DNA of 40,645 nt, from the NCBI GenBank assembly GCA_039793985.1, contig JBAMMC010000022.1, forward strand, positions 1-40,645, in the 5' to 3' direction. Position 1 is the stretch's first letter. Each line of letters starts with the position of its first letter. This DNA comes from ARK-14 sp002899805. Lineage in GTDB: Archaea > Thermoproteota > Thermoprotei_A > Sulfolobales > Fervidicoccaceae. Positions 32,776 to 40,645 of this stretch are shown here, piece after piece. The notes under the pieces are model-generated. The model saw only the letters and a program-made list of their open reading frames with translations, had not been told where the DNA came from and ran no database searches. Position numbers and translations under genes: made by a program.

Positions 32776-33498
32776 GTCCTCCTTCTTTTTCTCTCCGTCT
32801 TGTGGAGGAATGCAGAACCTCCTCACGATTTCGAGGATTATAGATGTCGAGCTGTTTGGGAATACATTGGAATCCCTTTTCTCAAGCCTGATTATTTTTA
32901 CATCCTTCAGCCCTCTCTTCTCGAGCTCTTTCTTGATCATCTCCTCATCTGCCTTCTGGTCGGGTCCGAGGATGAGATAATCGGGAGCGAGCTCCACGAC
33001 CCTCTTCAGAAAGTCCTTCTCGTCTCCTAGTACAGCATCTTTCACCCACCTGACAGATCTGACCATTTCCAGCCTCGACTGTTCCGGGAAGATGGTCTCT
33101 CTCCCCTTGATCTTCTTCGCGTTCAAATCCCTCGATACTATGACGTAGAGGTCTCCGAACTGGGATGCTGTTCTCATGAAGGATATATGTCCAGGGTGGA
33201 GGATGTCGAAAGTTCCCGCTATAACAACTCTCTTCGGTTTCTGCCTTTTCCACTCGACCTTCAGCTTCCCTTGAATTGCTAGGGAATCGATGAGACCTTC
33301 AGCGTATGAAATCGTGGCGATCGCAGTGCTACAGTCCCCCTTCGAGAGGTAGTACTCTGAGTCCTTCAAATACAGCTCGGAAAGCTCGAGCAGCTTTCTC
33401 TCTTCGCCTCCGAGCGTTCCTTCTCCAGCCCTTGCTTGGTTCAGTGCATCTCTCACCATGGATATGTAGAGAGAAGCCCTCTCGCATGGCTCACTCAA
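32770..33498 (-). CDS. DUF357 domain fused to a cytidylyltransferase-like domain (RibL/FAD synthase-like)
   Basis: A 242-residue two-domain protein. Residues 1-85 are helical and match DUF357 (GDCSTAIATISYAEGLIDSL). Residues about 88-230 are a nucleotidyltransferase with VVIAGTFDILHPGHISFM, carrying the HxGH motif, and NVFPNSSTSIILEIV near the end. The catalytic half is closest to archaeal FAD synthase/glycerol-phosphate cytidylyltransferase-like enzymes; its substrate is not settled by sequence. TTG 33498 overlaps the Dph5 stop (TTGA), so the two are translationally coupled. The fusion is known in crenarchaea from family knowledge. Confidence 0.85.
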   Translation of the reverse strand: MSEPCERASLYISMVRDALNQARAGEGTLGGEERKLLELSELYLKDSEYYLSKGDCSTAIATISYAEGLIDSLAIQGKLKVEWKRQKPKRVVIAGTFDILHPGHISFMRTASQFGDLYVIVSRDLNAKKIKGRETIFPEQSRLEMVRSVRWVKDAVLGDEKDFLKRVVELAPDYLILGPDQKADEEMIKKELEKRGLKDVKIIRLEKRDSNVFPNSSTSIILEIVRRFCIPPQDGEKKKEDS

Positions 33499-34289
33499 AT
33501 TCTGAACACCTCGATGGAGTCTTTTTCAACGAAGTGTAAGTTGCCGGGAACGATGAGAGAGTGGGGAGGATTGAGGTCCTCATCGAGGAGTTCCCCAGCC
33601 CTTGCGAGGATTATCCTCTCATCGGGCCACGCCGCTCTCTCCACAACTATGACCTCCCTCTCCTCAGAGAATGCTCTCCTCCCTTCGATCTTCTCTGCTT
33701 CGAGCAATAGCTTCACTGCCTCCTTAGCATTGAGAGGACCCCTCTCCTCATCTATATCGAGGAAGAAGAAGGTGTGCAACCCCCTCTTCAGGTTTTCAGC
33801 CATGACGATGTAAGGATAAGTTGAAAGGATCCCGTCCCTCGGATACACTATAGTAGCGCTCTCCCCGAACTTATAAGCGAAGAGCCCAGTAGAAGATATT
33901 GAATATGAAAGAATGTTGACTGAGGGGACATATTTGACCCGGCATCCTTTCTTCTGGAACATCGTTTTCAAAACTGAGTGGGTCGTCGCAATGAATGGAT
34001 CTCCTATTGTGGAGAGGGCGACCTTTTTACCGTTCAGGACTTCACGAAGGAGAACCTCGCCAGACTTATCTTCGAGATCCCTTCTGGAAAGTACCACTAC
34101 ATTCTCCCCGCTGACTCCTATTCTGTTCAAGGCATCGATGACATCGGGGTGGTAGAAGCTCGTGTATCCTTCGAAGAATACCCTATCAGCCCTTCTCAAG
34201 AGCTCTGCAGCCTCGAGCGTTATGTGTTTTTCGCAGAGACCGAGGCCTACAAAATAGATTTCACCGGAGCAAATGCTCAAGGTCACCAT
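33495..34289 (-). CDS. dph5: diphthine synthase Dph5
   Basis: A 264-residue SAM-dependent methyltransferase of the tetrapyrrole-methylase fold, acting in diphthamide formation on elongation factor 2. Motifs: FVGLGLCEKHITLEAAELL, then FFEGYTSFYH, the STIGDPFIATTH substrate loop, and SSTGLFAYKFGESATIVYP. Archaea-specific marker. Start ATG 34289, with no Shine-Dalgarno site; a TATA-like CCTTATTAATAT centred near 34311 suggests a leaderless transcript. Divergent from lysA. Confidence 0.93.
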   Translation of the reverse strand: MVTLSICSGEIYFVGLGLCEKHITLEAAELLRRADRVFFEGYTSFYHPDVIDALNRIGVSGENVVVLSRRDLEDKSGEVLLREVLNGKKVALSTIGDPFIATTHSVLKTMFQKKGCRVKYVPSVNILSYSISSTGLFAYKFGESATIVYPRDGILSTYPYIVMAENLKRGLHTFFFLDIDEERGPLNAKEAVKLLLEAEKIEGRRAFSEEREVIVVERAAWPDERIILARAGELLDEDLNPPHSLIVPGNLHFVEKDSIEVFRI

Positions 34290-34305
34290 TCCCCAGCAGT
34301 GATCA

Positions 34306-34331
34306 GATATTAATAAGGTGGCTTATTTATC
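34306..34331. promoter_or_regulatory. divergent TATA boxes of dph5 (minus) and lysA (plus)
   Basis: ATATTAATAAGG (34308-34319) read on the minus strand and CTTATTTATC (34322-34331) on the plus strand are A/T boxes. Each lies about 22-26 nt from the ATG of its gene. Neither gene has a Shine-Dalgarno site, so both may be leaderless. Confidence 0.45.
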
Positions 34332-34351
34332 GATTCTCTAGGGATCCTGTG

Positions 34352-35590
34352 ATGATAACGAAGAATGAGAGAGGAGAGCTGGTGATTGGAGGAGTATCTG
34401 CGGAAGAGCTAGCCGAAGAATTCGGAACCCCTCTATATGTATATGACGAAGAGACAATGGAGCTCAAGTTTCATGAGCTGTGGGGATCCTTCTCTTATGT
34501 ACCGCTGAAAATACTTTACGCAGCGAAGGCCAACTCGAACATCCACATCCTCAAAATATTCAGATCTCTGGGTGCTGGACTCGACGCTGTCTCTCCCCAT
34601 GAAGTCCTTCTGGGGAGGATGGCTTCCTTCTCTCCTGAATCGATTTTGTTCACGGGTAGCAGTGTGAGCAACGAAGATATGAGGATCGTTGCTGAAGCAG
34701 GAGCCATGATAAACATCGACTCCTTCTCTCAGCTCAGGAGGTTCTCCTCTTTGTTCGGAAGGGGAAAAGTATCGATAAGGCTGAACTTGGGGTATGGAGA
34801 AGGTTACCACTCATATTTGGTCACTGGAGGGAGGACAAAATTTGGAGTGAGATTGGAGGAGCTCAAGGATGTTCTGGAATTTTCCAGAGAAAATGGGATA
34901 GATGTAGTTGGGCTTCACTCTCACATGGGCTCAGGGATCAGCGATCATGTTCTGTTCGTGAAAGCGTTGAACGATCTTCTAGCAATAGCTGAGCACATAG
35001 ACAGCGTTGAGTTCGTCGATGTGGGAGGAGGGCTCGGGATAAGCTACAGGAAGGACGACCCCTCTTTAGATGTCAAATCTTTCGGCAAAGAGCTCTCTCT
35101 GACTATGGAAAGGTTCATGGAGAAGACGGGGAGAAGGCTTGAGCTCAGGGTTGAGCCTGGTAGGTTTCTCACAGCCGAAGCAGGGATCCTTTTGGTGAGG
35201 GTGACCGATATCAAGGAAGCTTCTAGAGGCAGTGAAAAGGAGTACTTCATTGGCGTTGACAGCGGGATGGGACATTTGATAAGACCCGCGCTCTATGGAG
35301 CTTACCACGAGGTAGTTCCAGCGAAGATCCATGATAGGGAGGAGATAACTGCGCATGTTGTTGGGAACTACTGTGAGAGTGGAGATATCATAGCGAAGAG
35401 AGTAAGGATCCCCGCTGTGAAGGAAGGTGAAATCCTGGCGATAATGAATACTGGTGCCTACGGGTATTCGATGAGCTCGAACTACAATCTCAGGCCTAGG
35501 CCAGCTGAAGTACTAGTGAGGAAGGGTGGTAGAGCCGAGCTCATAAGGAAGAGAGAAAGCTTTGAAGATATGATCAGAACTATGCTTTGA
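34352..35590 (+). CDS. lysA: diaminopimelate decarboxylase LysA-type PLP enzyme
   Basis: A 412-residue fold-type III PLP decarboxylase. The PLP Lys sits in LYAAKANSNIHIL near residue 56. HSHMGSGI, GGGLGISY, EPGRFLTAEAG and CESGDIIAKRVRIP (the Cys of the partner subunit's active site) follow in the usual order. Meso-diaminopimelate decarboxylation to lysine is the usual role; no other lysine genes are nearby, so a related amino-acid decarboxylase is possible. GTG 34349 also opens the frame, but ATG 34352 is preferred. A TATA box 26 nt upstream and the absence of a ribosome site suggest leaderless translation. Confidence 0.88.
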   Translation: MITKNERGELVIGGVSAEELAEEFGTPLYVYDEETMELKFHELWGSFSYVPLKILYAAKANSNIHILKIFRSLGAGLDAVSPHEVLLGRMASFSPESILFTGSSVSNEDMRIVAEAGAMINIDSFSQLRRFSSLFGRGKVSIRLNLGYGEGYHSYLVTGGRTKFGVRLEELKDVLEFSRENGIDVVGLHSHMGSGISDHVLFVKALNDLLAIAEHIDSVEFVDVGGGLGISYRKDDPSLDVKSFGKELSLTMERFMEKTGRRLELRVEPGRFLTAEAGILLVRVTDIKEASRGSEKEYFIGVDSGMGHLIRPALYGAYHEVVPAKIHDREEITAHVVGNYCESGDIIAKRVRIPAVKEGEILAIMNTGAYGYSMSSNYNLRPRPAEVLVRKGGRAELIRKRESFEDMIRTML

Positions 35591-35600
35591 GGAAAAAAGG

Positions 35601-36752
35601 TTATGGATATATCTGCCCGGGCTCTACGACGAACCCAGGTCTGAGCGTAGTACCGCCGTTCACTACTGCCCCCTCTCCCACAATTGAACCTCTCTTTCTG
35701 TAAGCTTCTCCCCTCTTCTTCGCTTCATAGGCATCGTAGTTCAAAGTAACAACTACAGGTCTGAGGGTCGCCCCCTCTCCAATTACGCTGTCGGTCACAT
35801 TCGAGTTCGAACCAATCGTAGCTCTAGCTCCAACGTAGCTCCTCTTCAGCTCAACCCCAGCCCCCACCACTGCGAAAGGCTCCACCGAGACTCCATTCCT
35901 GAGGAGTGTATGCGCACCTATGAATGCTCCTCTCGATATATATGCAGGTCCCTTTATGACGGAGTAGTGATCTATTGTTGCATTCTCCTCAACTACCACA
36001 GGTCCCTCGATGATGGCTGTCGGGCTGACCTTAGCGCTGGAGCTCACGAATACCCCTGCTGTTTCGGTCAAAAGAGATTTGACCAGCTCGAGGAGCTGCC
36101 ATGGGGAGGAGAGGGTGTTATACCTCCCTGAATATATATAGAAGGATGGCTTCCTGAGCCTAAACAAATCGAGCAGAGCATCATTGATGTTTCTTACTTC
36201 ACTGAATGTTGAGACCAACTCTTCTCTTTCCCCCAGTATGGCTCCCGAGAATGCATATGGAAAAGCGCCCTCGCCGAAGGAGCCAGCCCTCCTTATGTAT
36301 CTCCCTATGAATTCAACATCAACTCCTATTCTTCCAGCCTTCTCTTCAGCTGGCAACTGATCGGGGACAACAACAGCGAGGAGCCTACCTCCAGCTTCAT
36401 TCCAGCTTTCGAGGGAACTCTGAAGAAATTCTGAAGGGAATATATGGCTTCCGACAAGGAGGACAATATCATCTTCCTCTGCCTTCTGGAGAGCCTCAGT
36501 AACACACTCGACTGTTGGCTTCCCAGAGCATTCAATCAGAGAAGCTCTCTCTCCTATTGCTTCTCTCACCTGTCCCGAAATGGACGGATAGGCAACTATG
36601 ATATCCTTGAATCCACTGCTCAGGGCAGTTTGTGCTATCCAAACAGCAATCGGCTTCCCCAAAACTGTTGTGTTCGGAACCGGCTTCTCACGCTTTGTAA
36701 GTGGAAATAGGCTCTCGAAGTCCGGCCCACTCACGTATACAAACGAAACCAT
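35601..36752 (-). CDS. GlmU-like sugar-phosphate nucleotidyltransferase/acyltransferase with degenerate N-domain
   Basis: A 383-residue protein with an N-terminal nucleotidyltransferase-like domain (about 1-225) and a C-terminal left-handed beta-helix (about 230-383). The hexapeptide-type repeats include PVVVEENATIDHYSVIKG and FIGAHTLLRNG. In active enzymes the N-terminus has a GxGTR-type pyrophosphorylase motif; here it reads VSGPDFESLFPLTKREKPVP, lacking the Gly-rich loop although TKREKPVP is kept. The uridylyl-transfer activity may therefore be lost. It directly follows glmS (6-bp gap), supporting a role in UDP-GlcNAc or related amino-sugar synthesis. Confidence 0.8.
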   Translation of the reverse strand: MVSFVYVSGPDFESLFPLTKREKPVPNTTVLGKPIAVWIAQTALSSGFKDIIVAYPSISGQVREAIGERASLIECSGKPTVECVTEALQKAEEDDIVLLVGSHIFPSEFLQSSLESWNEAGGRLLAVVVPDQLPAEEKAGRIGVDVEFIGRYIRRAGSFGEGAFPYAFSGAILGEREELVSTFSEVRNINDALLDLFRLRKPSFYIYSGRYNTLSSPWQLLELVKSLLTETAGVFVSSSAKVSPTAIIEGPVVVEENATIDHYSVIKGPAYISRGAFIGAHTLLRNGVSVEPFAVVGAGVELKRSYVGARATIGSNSNVTDSVIGEGATLRPVVVTLNYDAYEAKKRGEAYRKRGSIVGEGAVVNGGTTLRPGFVVEPGQIYP

Positions 36753-36758
36753 TTCACA

Positions 36759-38594
36759 TCACTCCACGGTTACTGTTTTTGCGAGGTTCCTCGGTCTATC
36801 AGGGTTGTACCCCCTCCTCACAGCTGTATAGTAGGCGAGGAGCTGGAAAGGGGGAGTGAGAGCGTAAGGCTCAAGCATAGGATCGACTTCAGGGACTCTG
36901 AACAGAACCTTAGCTCCGAGTTTTTCCTTGAACTTCTCCGGTGCTAGAGCAACTGTGAGGGCCCCCCTCGCATTCATTTCAGCTACATTGCTAGCTATCT
37001 CATCTGAAGAATCAGAGCTAACTATGAAGAACACGGGAAAATCCCTTTCAACCAAAGCTATTGGGCCATGCTTCGATTCTCCCGCAGGGTATGCCTCAGC
37101 ATGTATGTAAGAGATCTCCTTCAACTTCAGGGCAGCCTCATAGGCTAGTGGAACCCCCAGCCCTCTCCCAAGGAAGTAGAGGCTCTTTGTTGTATGTATT
37201 CTCTCCGCCATCCCCTTCGCAGCTCCCTCAGTCATCGCTATAGATTCCCCAGCGATTCTCCCTGCCTCCCCAAGGATCGCTAGGGCCCCCCTCTCTTCAT
37301 CCTTCCCCATTTTTCCCACTTTCGAAGAGAATTTAATCGATAGAAGCGACGCTACTAGCGCCTGAGTTAAGAAAGTCTTAGTTGCTGCGACCCCGATCTC
37401 TGGACCGGCCCTCATAGGTATGGTGAAGTCTGCTTCTCTCCCTATCGTGCTTCCCATCACGTTGGTTATTGCTACTGCCGTCGCCCCCCTGGCCCTAAAG
37501 GCTCTCATCGCCTTCATTGTATCTATCGTCTCTCCGCTTTGGCTGACAACCATAATTATATCTCCTCTATCAGCTAAATGCTCCACTGTTCTGAACTCTG
37601 AAGCGATGAAGGGATAGACAATCTTCCCGGTGAGCTTCTCGAAGAAGAGCTTGAGGAGAAGCGAAGCGTGGTAGCTGGTTCCTGCAGCGGTGACAAAGAG
37701 CTTCTCTCCCTTCATCAGCAGGTCTGCAGCTCTGTCCAATATATCGTCACTCATAAGCCCCTCATATGTGTTCTTGAGGACTTGAGGCTGTTCATGAATC
37801 TCCTTTATCATGAAGTGGGGGTATCCTCCCTTCCTCACCATATCTGATTTCCAGTCCACATAGATTATTCTCTTCTTCAGATCAACCACTTCGCCGCTCA
37901 AGCTCTCCAAGTGGACATGGGATGGAGAGATCCAGCCTACCTCCCCGTCGGAGAGGGGAATGAAGGTATTTGTATGGTCGAGCATGGCTGGAATGTCGCT
38001 GGCTATTAGGTTGATCCCTTCAGAGATTCCTATGATCAGAGGACTCTCTCTCCTTGCGAAGAATATTTTATCAGGCTCCTTCACAGAAACGAGTGCGAGG
38101 GCGTAGCTGCCTTCCAACATGGATACTGTCTTCTTGAATGCTGTGAAGGTGTCTGAGTTTTTTGATAGCTCCTCCACCATATGTGCTATCACTTCAGTAT
38201 CAGTTTCGCTCTTGAAGATATGACCCCTCGCTTCAAGCTCCCTCTTCAGTTCGAGAAAATTCTTGACAATACCGTTATGAACTACCGCGATCTCCTGCTT
38301 GCAATCTACCTGAGGATGAGCGTTGATCTGAGTTGGAGCACCATGTGTGGCCCATCTAGTATGTCCTATCCCAGTGAATCCCGGTGTGTTTGGAAAATCG
38401 TACCTCTTCGCAACCTGTTCGAGCATGCCATCGCTTTTCTTGATTATTATCCTCCTCTCGCTCGCATCTATCATAGCTATTCCTACGCTGTCGTACCCTC
38501 TGTATTCGAGGGATCTGAGCCCATTGGTTATTATCTCAGCGACCTTCTGGTTCCTAGATGATGGTAGACAGGTTACCCCTATTATTCCGCACAA
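36759..38594 (-). CDS. glmS: glutamine-fructose-6-phosphate aminotransferase GlmS
   Basis: A 611-residue enzyme making glucosamine-6-phosphate from fructose-6-phosphate and glutamine. The catalytic Cys is residue 2 (MCGIIGV), exposed after Met removal. HTRWATHG, HNGIVKNF and SETDTEVIAHMVEE complete the glutaminase half. Two SIS domains follow (AAGTSYHASLL and SQSGETIDT; TKSLYFLGRGLG), and the end NLAKTVTVE is the universal GlmS tail. TTG 38594 is the start, behind GAGGT. No glmS ribozyme-like leader is expected in archaea, and the gap to tenA is only 27 bp. Confidence 0.95.
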   Translation of the reverse strand: MCGIIGVTCLPSSRNQKVAEIITNGLRSLEYRGYDSVGIAMIDASERRIIIKKSDGMLEQVAKRYDFPNTPGFTGIGHTRWATHGAPTQINAHPQVDCKQEIAVVHNGIVKNFLELKRELEARGHIFKSETDTEVIAHMVEELSKNSDTFTAFKKTVSMLEGSYALALVSVKEPDKIFFARRESPLIIGISEGINLIASDIPAMLDHTNTFIPLSDGEVGWISPSHVHLESLSGEVVDLKKRIIYVDWKSDMVRKGGYPHFMIKEIHEQPQVLKNTYEGLMSDDILDRAADLLMKGEKLFVTAAGTSYHASLLLKLFFEKLTGKIVYPFIASEFRTVEHLADRGDIIMVVSQSGETIDTMKAMRAFRARGATAVAITNVMGSTIGREADFTIPMRAGPEIGVAATKTFLTQALVASLLSIKFSSKVGKMGKDEERGALAILGEAGRIAGESIAMTEGAAKGMAERIHTTKSLYFLGRGLGVPLAYEAALKLKEISYIHAEAYPAGESKHGPIALVERDFPVFFIVSSDSSDEIASNVAEMNARGALTVALAPEKFKEKLGAKVLFRVPEVDPMLEPYALTPPFQLLAYYTAVRRGYNPDRPRNLAKTVTVE

Positions 38595-38621
38595 GCTGCG
38601 GTACCTCGCCTTCCTTGAATG

Positions 38622-39338
38622 CTATTTCTTTTCTCCACACTGTTTATAACTTTGATGAAAAGATCTCAGAGGGAATGGGAAGCTATCCCCTCTGTAAGCA
38701 GCATCCCAGAAAAGATATTCATATATAGAGCTCAGCCTGAAGGCCTCTTTTGCTTCATCCCATTCCTCTTCGCTGATCCTGTTAAGGGCTTCATCCGCTA
38801 TATTGAGCACTCTATTCACAATCTTCACATATTCGCCGGTAGAGTATGTCTCTATCCATTTCCTGTAGATATCTTTTGGAGAACCTCTGGTTTCTAGGTA
38901 TCTGCCAACCTCCAGATATATCCAGTAGCAGGGGAGCACAGCTGAAAGTCCTATGGGAAAGTCCCTGGATAGGACAATGGCGAGGAGGTGGTTGACATAT
39001 GCTGCATTGACTGGGTTTGGTGGCGTCCTTTCTATCTCATCCCTGCTTATCCCCCATGCTGCGAAGAAGCTTTCATGGAGTCTCTTTTCCACCTCATAGA
39101 CTCCCAAAGCATCCTCAACGAAAATCCTCTGCCAGTCTTCCTCAGGCGATCTGGCTGCGAGAGAAGCTAGAGCTTTCGCAAAGCCCCTGAGGTAAATCGT
39201 GTCCTGAATTACATATCTTTTGAAGACTTCTTCTTTCAGCGACCCATCCGTGAGCCCTCTTATGAATGGATGGGTGAGTATAGCTTCATATATATCCAGA
39301 ATACTTCTCCAGAGCCTTTGGGTTGGTCTCTCTAGCAA
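38622..39338 (-). CDS. tenA: TenA family protein (thiaminase II / thiamin salvage)
   Basis: A 238-residue helical protein of the TenA family, which salvages thiamin degradation products by aminopyrimidine hydrolysis. Landmarks: HPFIRGLTDGSL, RYVIQDTIYLRGFAKAL, and AVLPCYWIYLEVG, where the family's catalytic Cys sits. The frame is open to 39425, but TTG 39338 stands 5 nt behind GGTGG (39344-39348) and gives the family N-terminus (LERPTQRLW). Divergent from the EamA transporter, with which it may share a role in thiamin-precursor supply (inference). Confidence 0.88.
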   Translation of the reverse strand: MLERPTQRLWRSILDIYEAILTHPFIRGLTDGSLKEEVFKRYVIQDTIYLRGFAKALASLAARSPEEDWQRIFVEDALGVYEVEKRLHESFFAAWGISRDEIERTPPNPVNAAYVNHLLAIVLSRDFPIGLSAVLPCYWIYLEVGRYLETRGSPKDIYRKWIETYSTGEYVKIVNRVLNIADEALNRISEEEWDEAKEAFRLSSIYEYLFWDAAYRGDSFPFPLRSFHQSYKQCGEKK

Positions 39339-39442
39339 AAGCTCCACCAAGATCTCTTCAATGAAGTAAAAGATAAAGCTTAGCGATGCCTTCGCTTTCC
39401 TCCTTAAAATCCCCTGTAGGATCAATAAAAACCGGAGATACT

Positions 39443-40300
39443 ATGCAGGGAGAATCGTGGAAGTATGCTGCGATTTATATATTGCTGAGCATACCTCTGA
39501 ACTTCCTATCGAAGGACATACTATCGGTTTCCGGTCCGTTTTTCCTGACAGTTGTTCGCTCAGCCATCATCGCCGCCTTTCTTATGTTGATGATGAGAAG
39601 AGTCCCCAAGATAGAGCCTTTCCACATTCTCATGGCATCGCTCATCTACGTGAGCACAGTTCTATGGCTGTTCAGCCTCATTTTCCTTACTCCCGGAGAC
39701 TCGATTGTTCTAGGCTATTCCATGCCCATGATAGCAGTCATTCTCGGTAGATTCATTCTAGGGGAAAAGGGAAGAATTTGGATAAGCCTAATCTCTCTGT
39801 CCGGATTCGTTGTATACTCCGTTCCTATATCTTCCGCAGGAAGCTTTGCGGGAGCGTTCATATCTTTCTTGAATGCGTTCTTTTGGGCCCTCTACAGCGT
39901 CTTGTATAGGAAGAGGATAAACGCGGATCCTATTGAGACGAACGCCGCCATTTTCCTCATCATGACGCTGATTTCCATTCCTTTCACTTTTTTAGAGAAG
40001 CCGCCGAGTACGGAGATGCTTCAGCCAAGATATCTTTTCGATCTCTTCTGGCTCTCAATAGCTGGTGGAGCCCTTCAGTTCGTATCATGGAACAAGCTCT
40101 TACTGTTAGAGGGTATCGAGAAGGCAACATTGGAAAGTTATCTCGTCCCCATTGGAGTCCTCTCGACTCAGATCTTCATTTACGGGAACGCCCCAAACTC
40201 TCTCCAGATATTGGGGCTGGGAATTGCCTTGTTCGGAGTTTTCCTGCCAGAAATTCTCGGAAGAGTATCTAGTCCTTCACTATGGAGGAAGAAAGCTTGA
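39443..40300 (+). CDS. EamA/DMT superfamily transporter
   Basis: A 285-residue membrane protein with ten helices in two EamA repeats. IPLNFLSKDILSVSGPFFLT at the start, then SMPMIAVILGRFILGEKG closing repeat 1, and YLVPIGVLSTQIFIYG in repeat 2 are typical. The frame is open to 39386; ATG 39443 stands behind GGAGAT and gives the usual length. Substrate unknown; family members export or import amino acids, nucleotide sugars or metabolites. Divergent from tenA with 104 bp between the starts. Confidence 0.85.
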   Translation: MQGESWKYAAIYILLSIPLNFLSKDILSVSGPFFLTVVRSAIIAAFLMLMMRRVPKIEPFHILMASLIYVSTVLWLFSLIFLTPGDSIVLGYSMPMIAVILGRFILGEKGRIWISLISLSGFVVYSVPISSAGSFAGAFISFLNAFFWALYSVLYRKRINADPIETNAAIFLIMTLISIPFTFLEKPPSTEMLQPRYLFDLFWLSIAGGALQFVSWNKLLLLEGIEKATLESYLVPIGVLSTQIFIYGNAPNSLQILGLGIALFGVFLPEILGRVSSPSLWRKKA

Positions 40301-40316
40301 CAAAGCAGACGACAAG

Positions 40317-40339
40317 CATCGCCCCTTCCAAGGGCGATG
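40317..40339 (+). terminator. 8-bp perfect hairpin after the EamA gene
   Basis: CATCGCCC (40317-40324) and GGGCGATG (40332-40339) form a perfect stem with a 7-nt loop, 17 nt after the EamA stop. No long T-run follows. It may be a terminator, or part of the structured element that follows. Confidence 0.5.
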
Positions 40340-40380
40340 TTAGGTTCGAATATATTGTTTGAAAATAAAGACCGAGTACA

Positions 40381-40645
40381 GTGAAGTACGGGGAAACCCC
40401 ACGAAGATGGCGTCTCGAATGTGTTAAATGCCTCCGTAAAGGGATGCCCGATAAGGGCTCTACATATCCCCGAGTCACAAGGATCTGGGAGGGGCCCCCT
40501 GCTCCCAGCGAGGAATAGAGGTAATGGGTTGAAGACCCGGCCCGTGGCCTACTGCTGGACGAGTGGAGCGGGGTGGGCAATTTCCGTCAACGATGAAGCG
40601 GTGAAAATGAGGGCGGTAAACCGGTGAACCACCCTATGGGAGCCC
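40381..40645 (+). ncRNA. long structured RNA candidate, possibly the 5' part of a group II intron (cut by window end)
   Basis: No credible protein is encoded here, and the sequence is GC-rich with many short stems. Seen: GGGG (40390-40393) with CCCC (40397-40400); GGGAT (40441-40445) with ATCCC (40466-40470), enclosing GCCC/GGGC (40446-40449 / 40455-40458); CTGGGAG (40485-40491) with CTCCCAG (40502-40508); GGGT/ACCC (40526-40529 / 40535-40538); and a long-range GGGTGG (40571-40576) with CCACCC (40629-40634). The segments aaatgcctccgtaaaggg (40427-40444), gacccggcccgtggcc and ccggtgaaccaccctatgg resemble, from memory, domain I of bacterial-type group II introns that precede a reverse transcriptase gene. 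The 5' boundary and the maturase cannot be seen. An unrelated structured RNA remains possible. Confidence 0.4.

Noticed and set aside
40421..40627. 68-codon plus-strand and 103-codon minus-strand frames at the window end
   Set aside because: They cross the many complementary stems of the structured element and have no coding signal.

Overview
The window looks like chromosomal DNA of a thermophilic archaeon, probably of the Thermoproteota (crenarchaeal side). The evidence is a set of archaeal markers: diphthamide synthase Dph5, NreA repair protein, Sec61-beta/SecG, an archaeal NMN adenylyltransferase, SAM hydroxide adenosyltransferase, RtcA, and a type IV pilin with a class III signal. Promoters look archaeal (A/T-rich TATA boxes about 25 nt upstream of starts), Shine-Dalgarno sites are of the GGAGGTGA type, and AGG/AGA (Arg) and ATA (Ile) codons dominate. 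No species can be named from sequence alone. No tRNA, rRNA, CRISPR array or intact insertion sequence was seen.

Left part (1-9.5 kb): the tail of an unknown gene, a DUF169 protein, a pilin-like protein on the minus strand, the flavin prenyltransferase UbiX, a GC-rich structured (putative RNA) segment, and a NatAB-like ABC exporter. A complete Na+-translocating acyl-CoA decarboxylase set follows: OadG-like anchor, biotin carrier, a 41-residue membrane peptide, the beta-subunit Na+ pump, and the carboxyltransferase. A second DUF169 paralogue closes the block. The decarboxylase would couple (methyl)malonyl-CoA-type decarboxylation to Na+ export.

Middle (9.5-21.7 kb): a minus-strand group reads NreA, then an SPL-like radical SAM protein, then a DUF401 membrane protein. 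It is followed by a 14-TM-type MFS exporter, MobB and MoeA, and, divergently, a three-subunit molybdopterin oxidoreductase (Tat-exported catalytic subunit, 4Fe-4S subunit, NrfD-like anchor) of the polysulfide/thiosulfate reductase type. The Mo-cofactor genes next to the oxidoreductase suggest anaerobic sulfur-compound respiration. A small secG gene lies downstream on the minus strand.

Right part (21.7-40.6 kb): a dipeptide/oligopeptide ABC operon (dppABCDF) ending in isoaspartyl dipeptidase, which fits a peptide-degrading lifestyle. Housekeeping genes follow: NMN adenylyltransferase, SAM hydroxide adenosyltransferase, a drug/lipid-type ABC-2 exporter, RtcA, a DUF357-cytidylyltransferase fusion, Dph5, LysA, a GlmU-like protein, GlmS, TenA and an EamA transporter. 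The window ends in a long GC-rich structured segment that I read, with limited certainty, as the start of a group II intron-like RNA.

Points most worth a second look: recurrent CTG (and possibly other rare) start codons just behind good Shine-Dalgarno sites; nreA and the radical SAM gene sharing one frame across a single TAG; a 151-bp perfect repeat joining the ends of dppD and dppF; and two structured RNA candidates (2227-2376 and 40381-40645).
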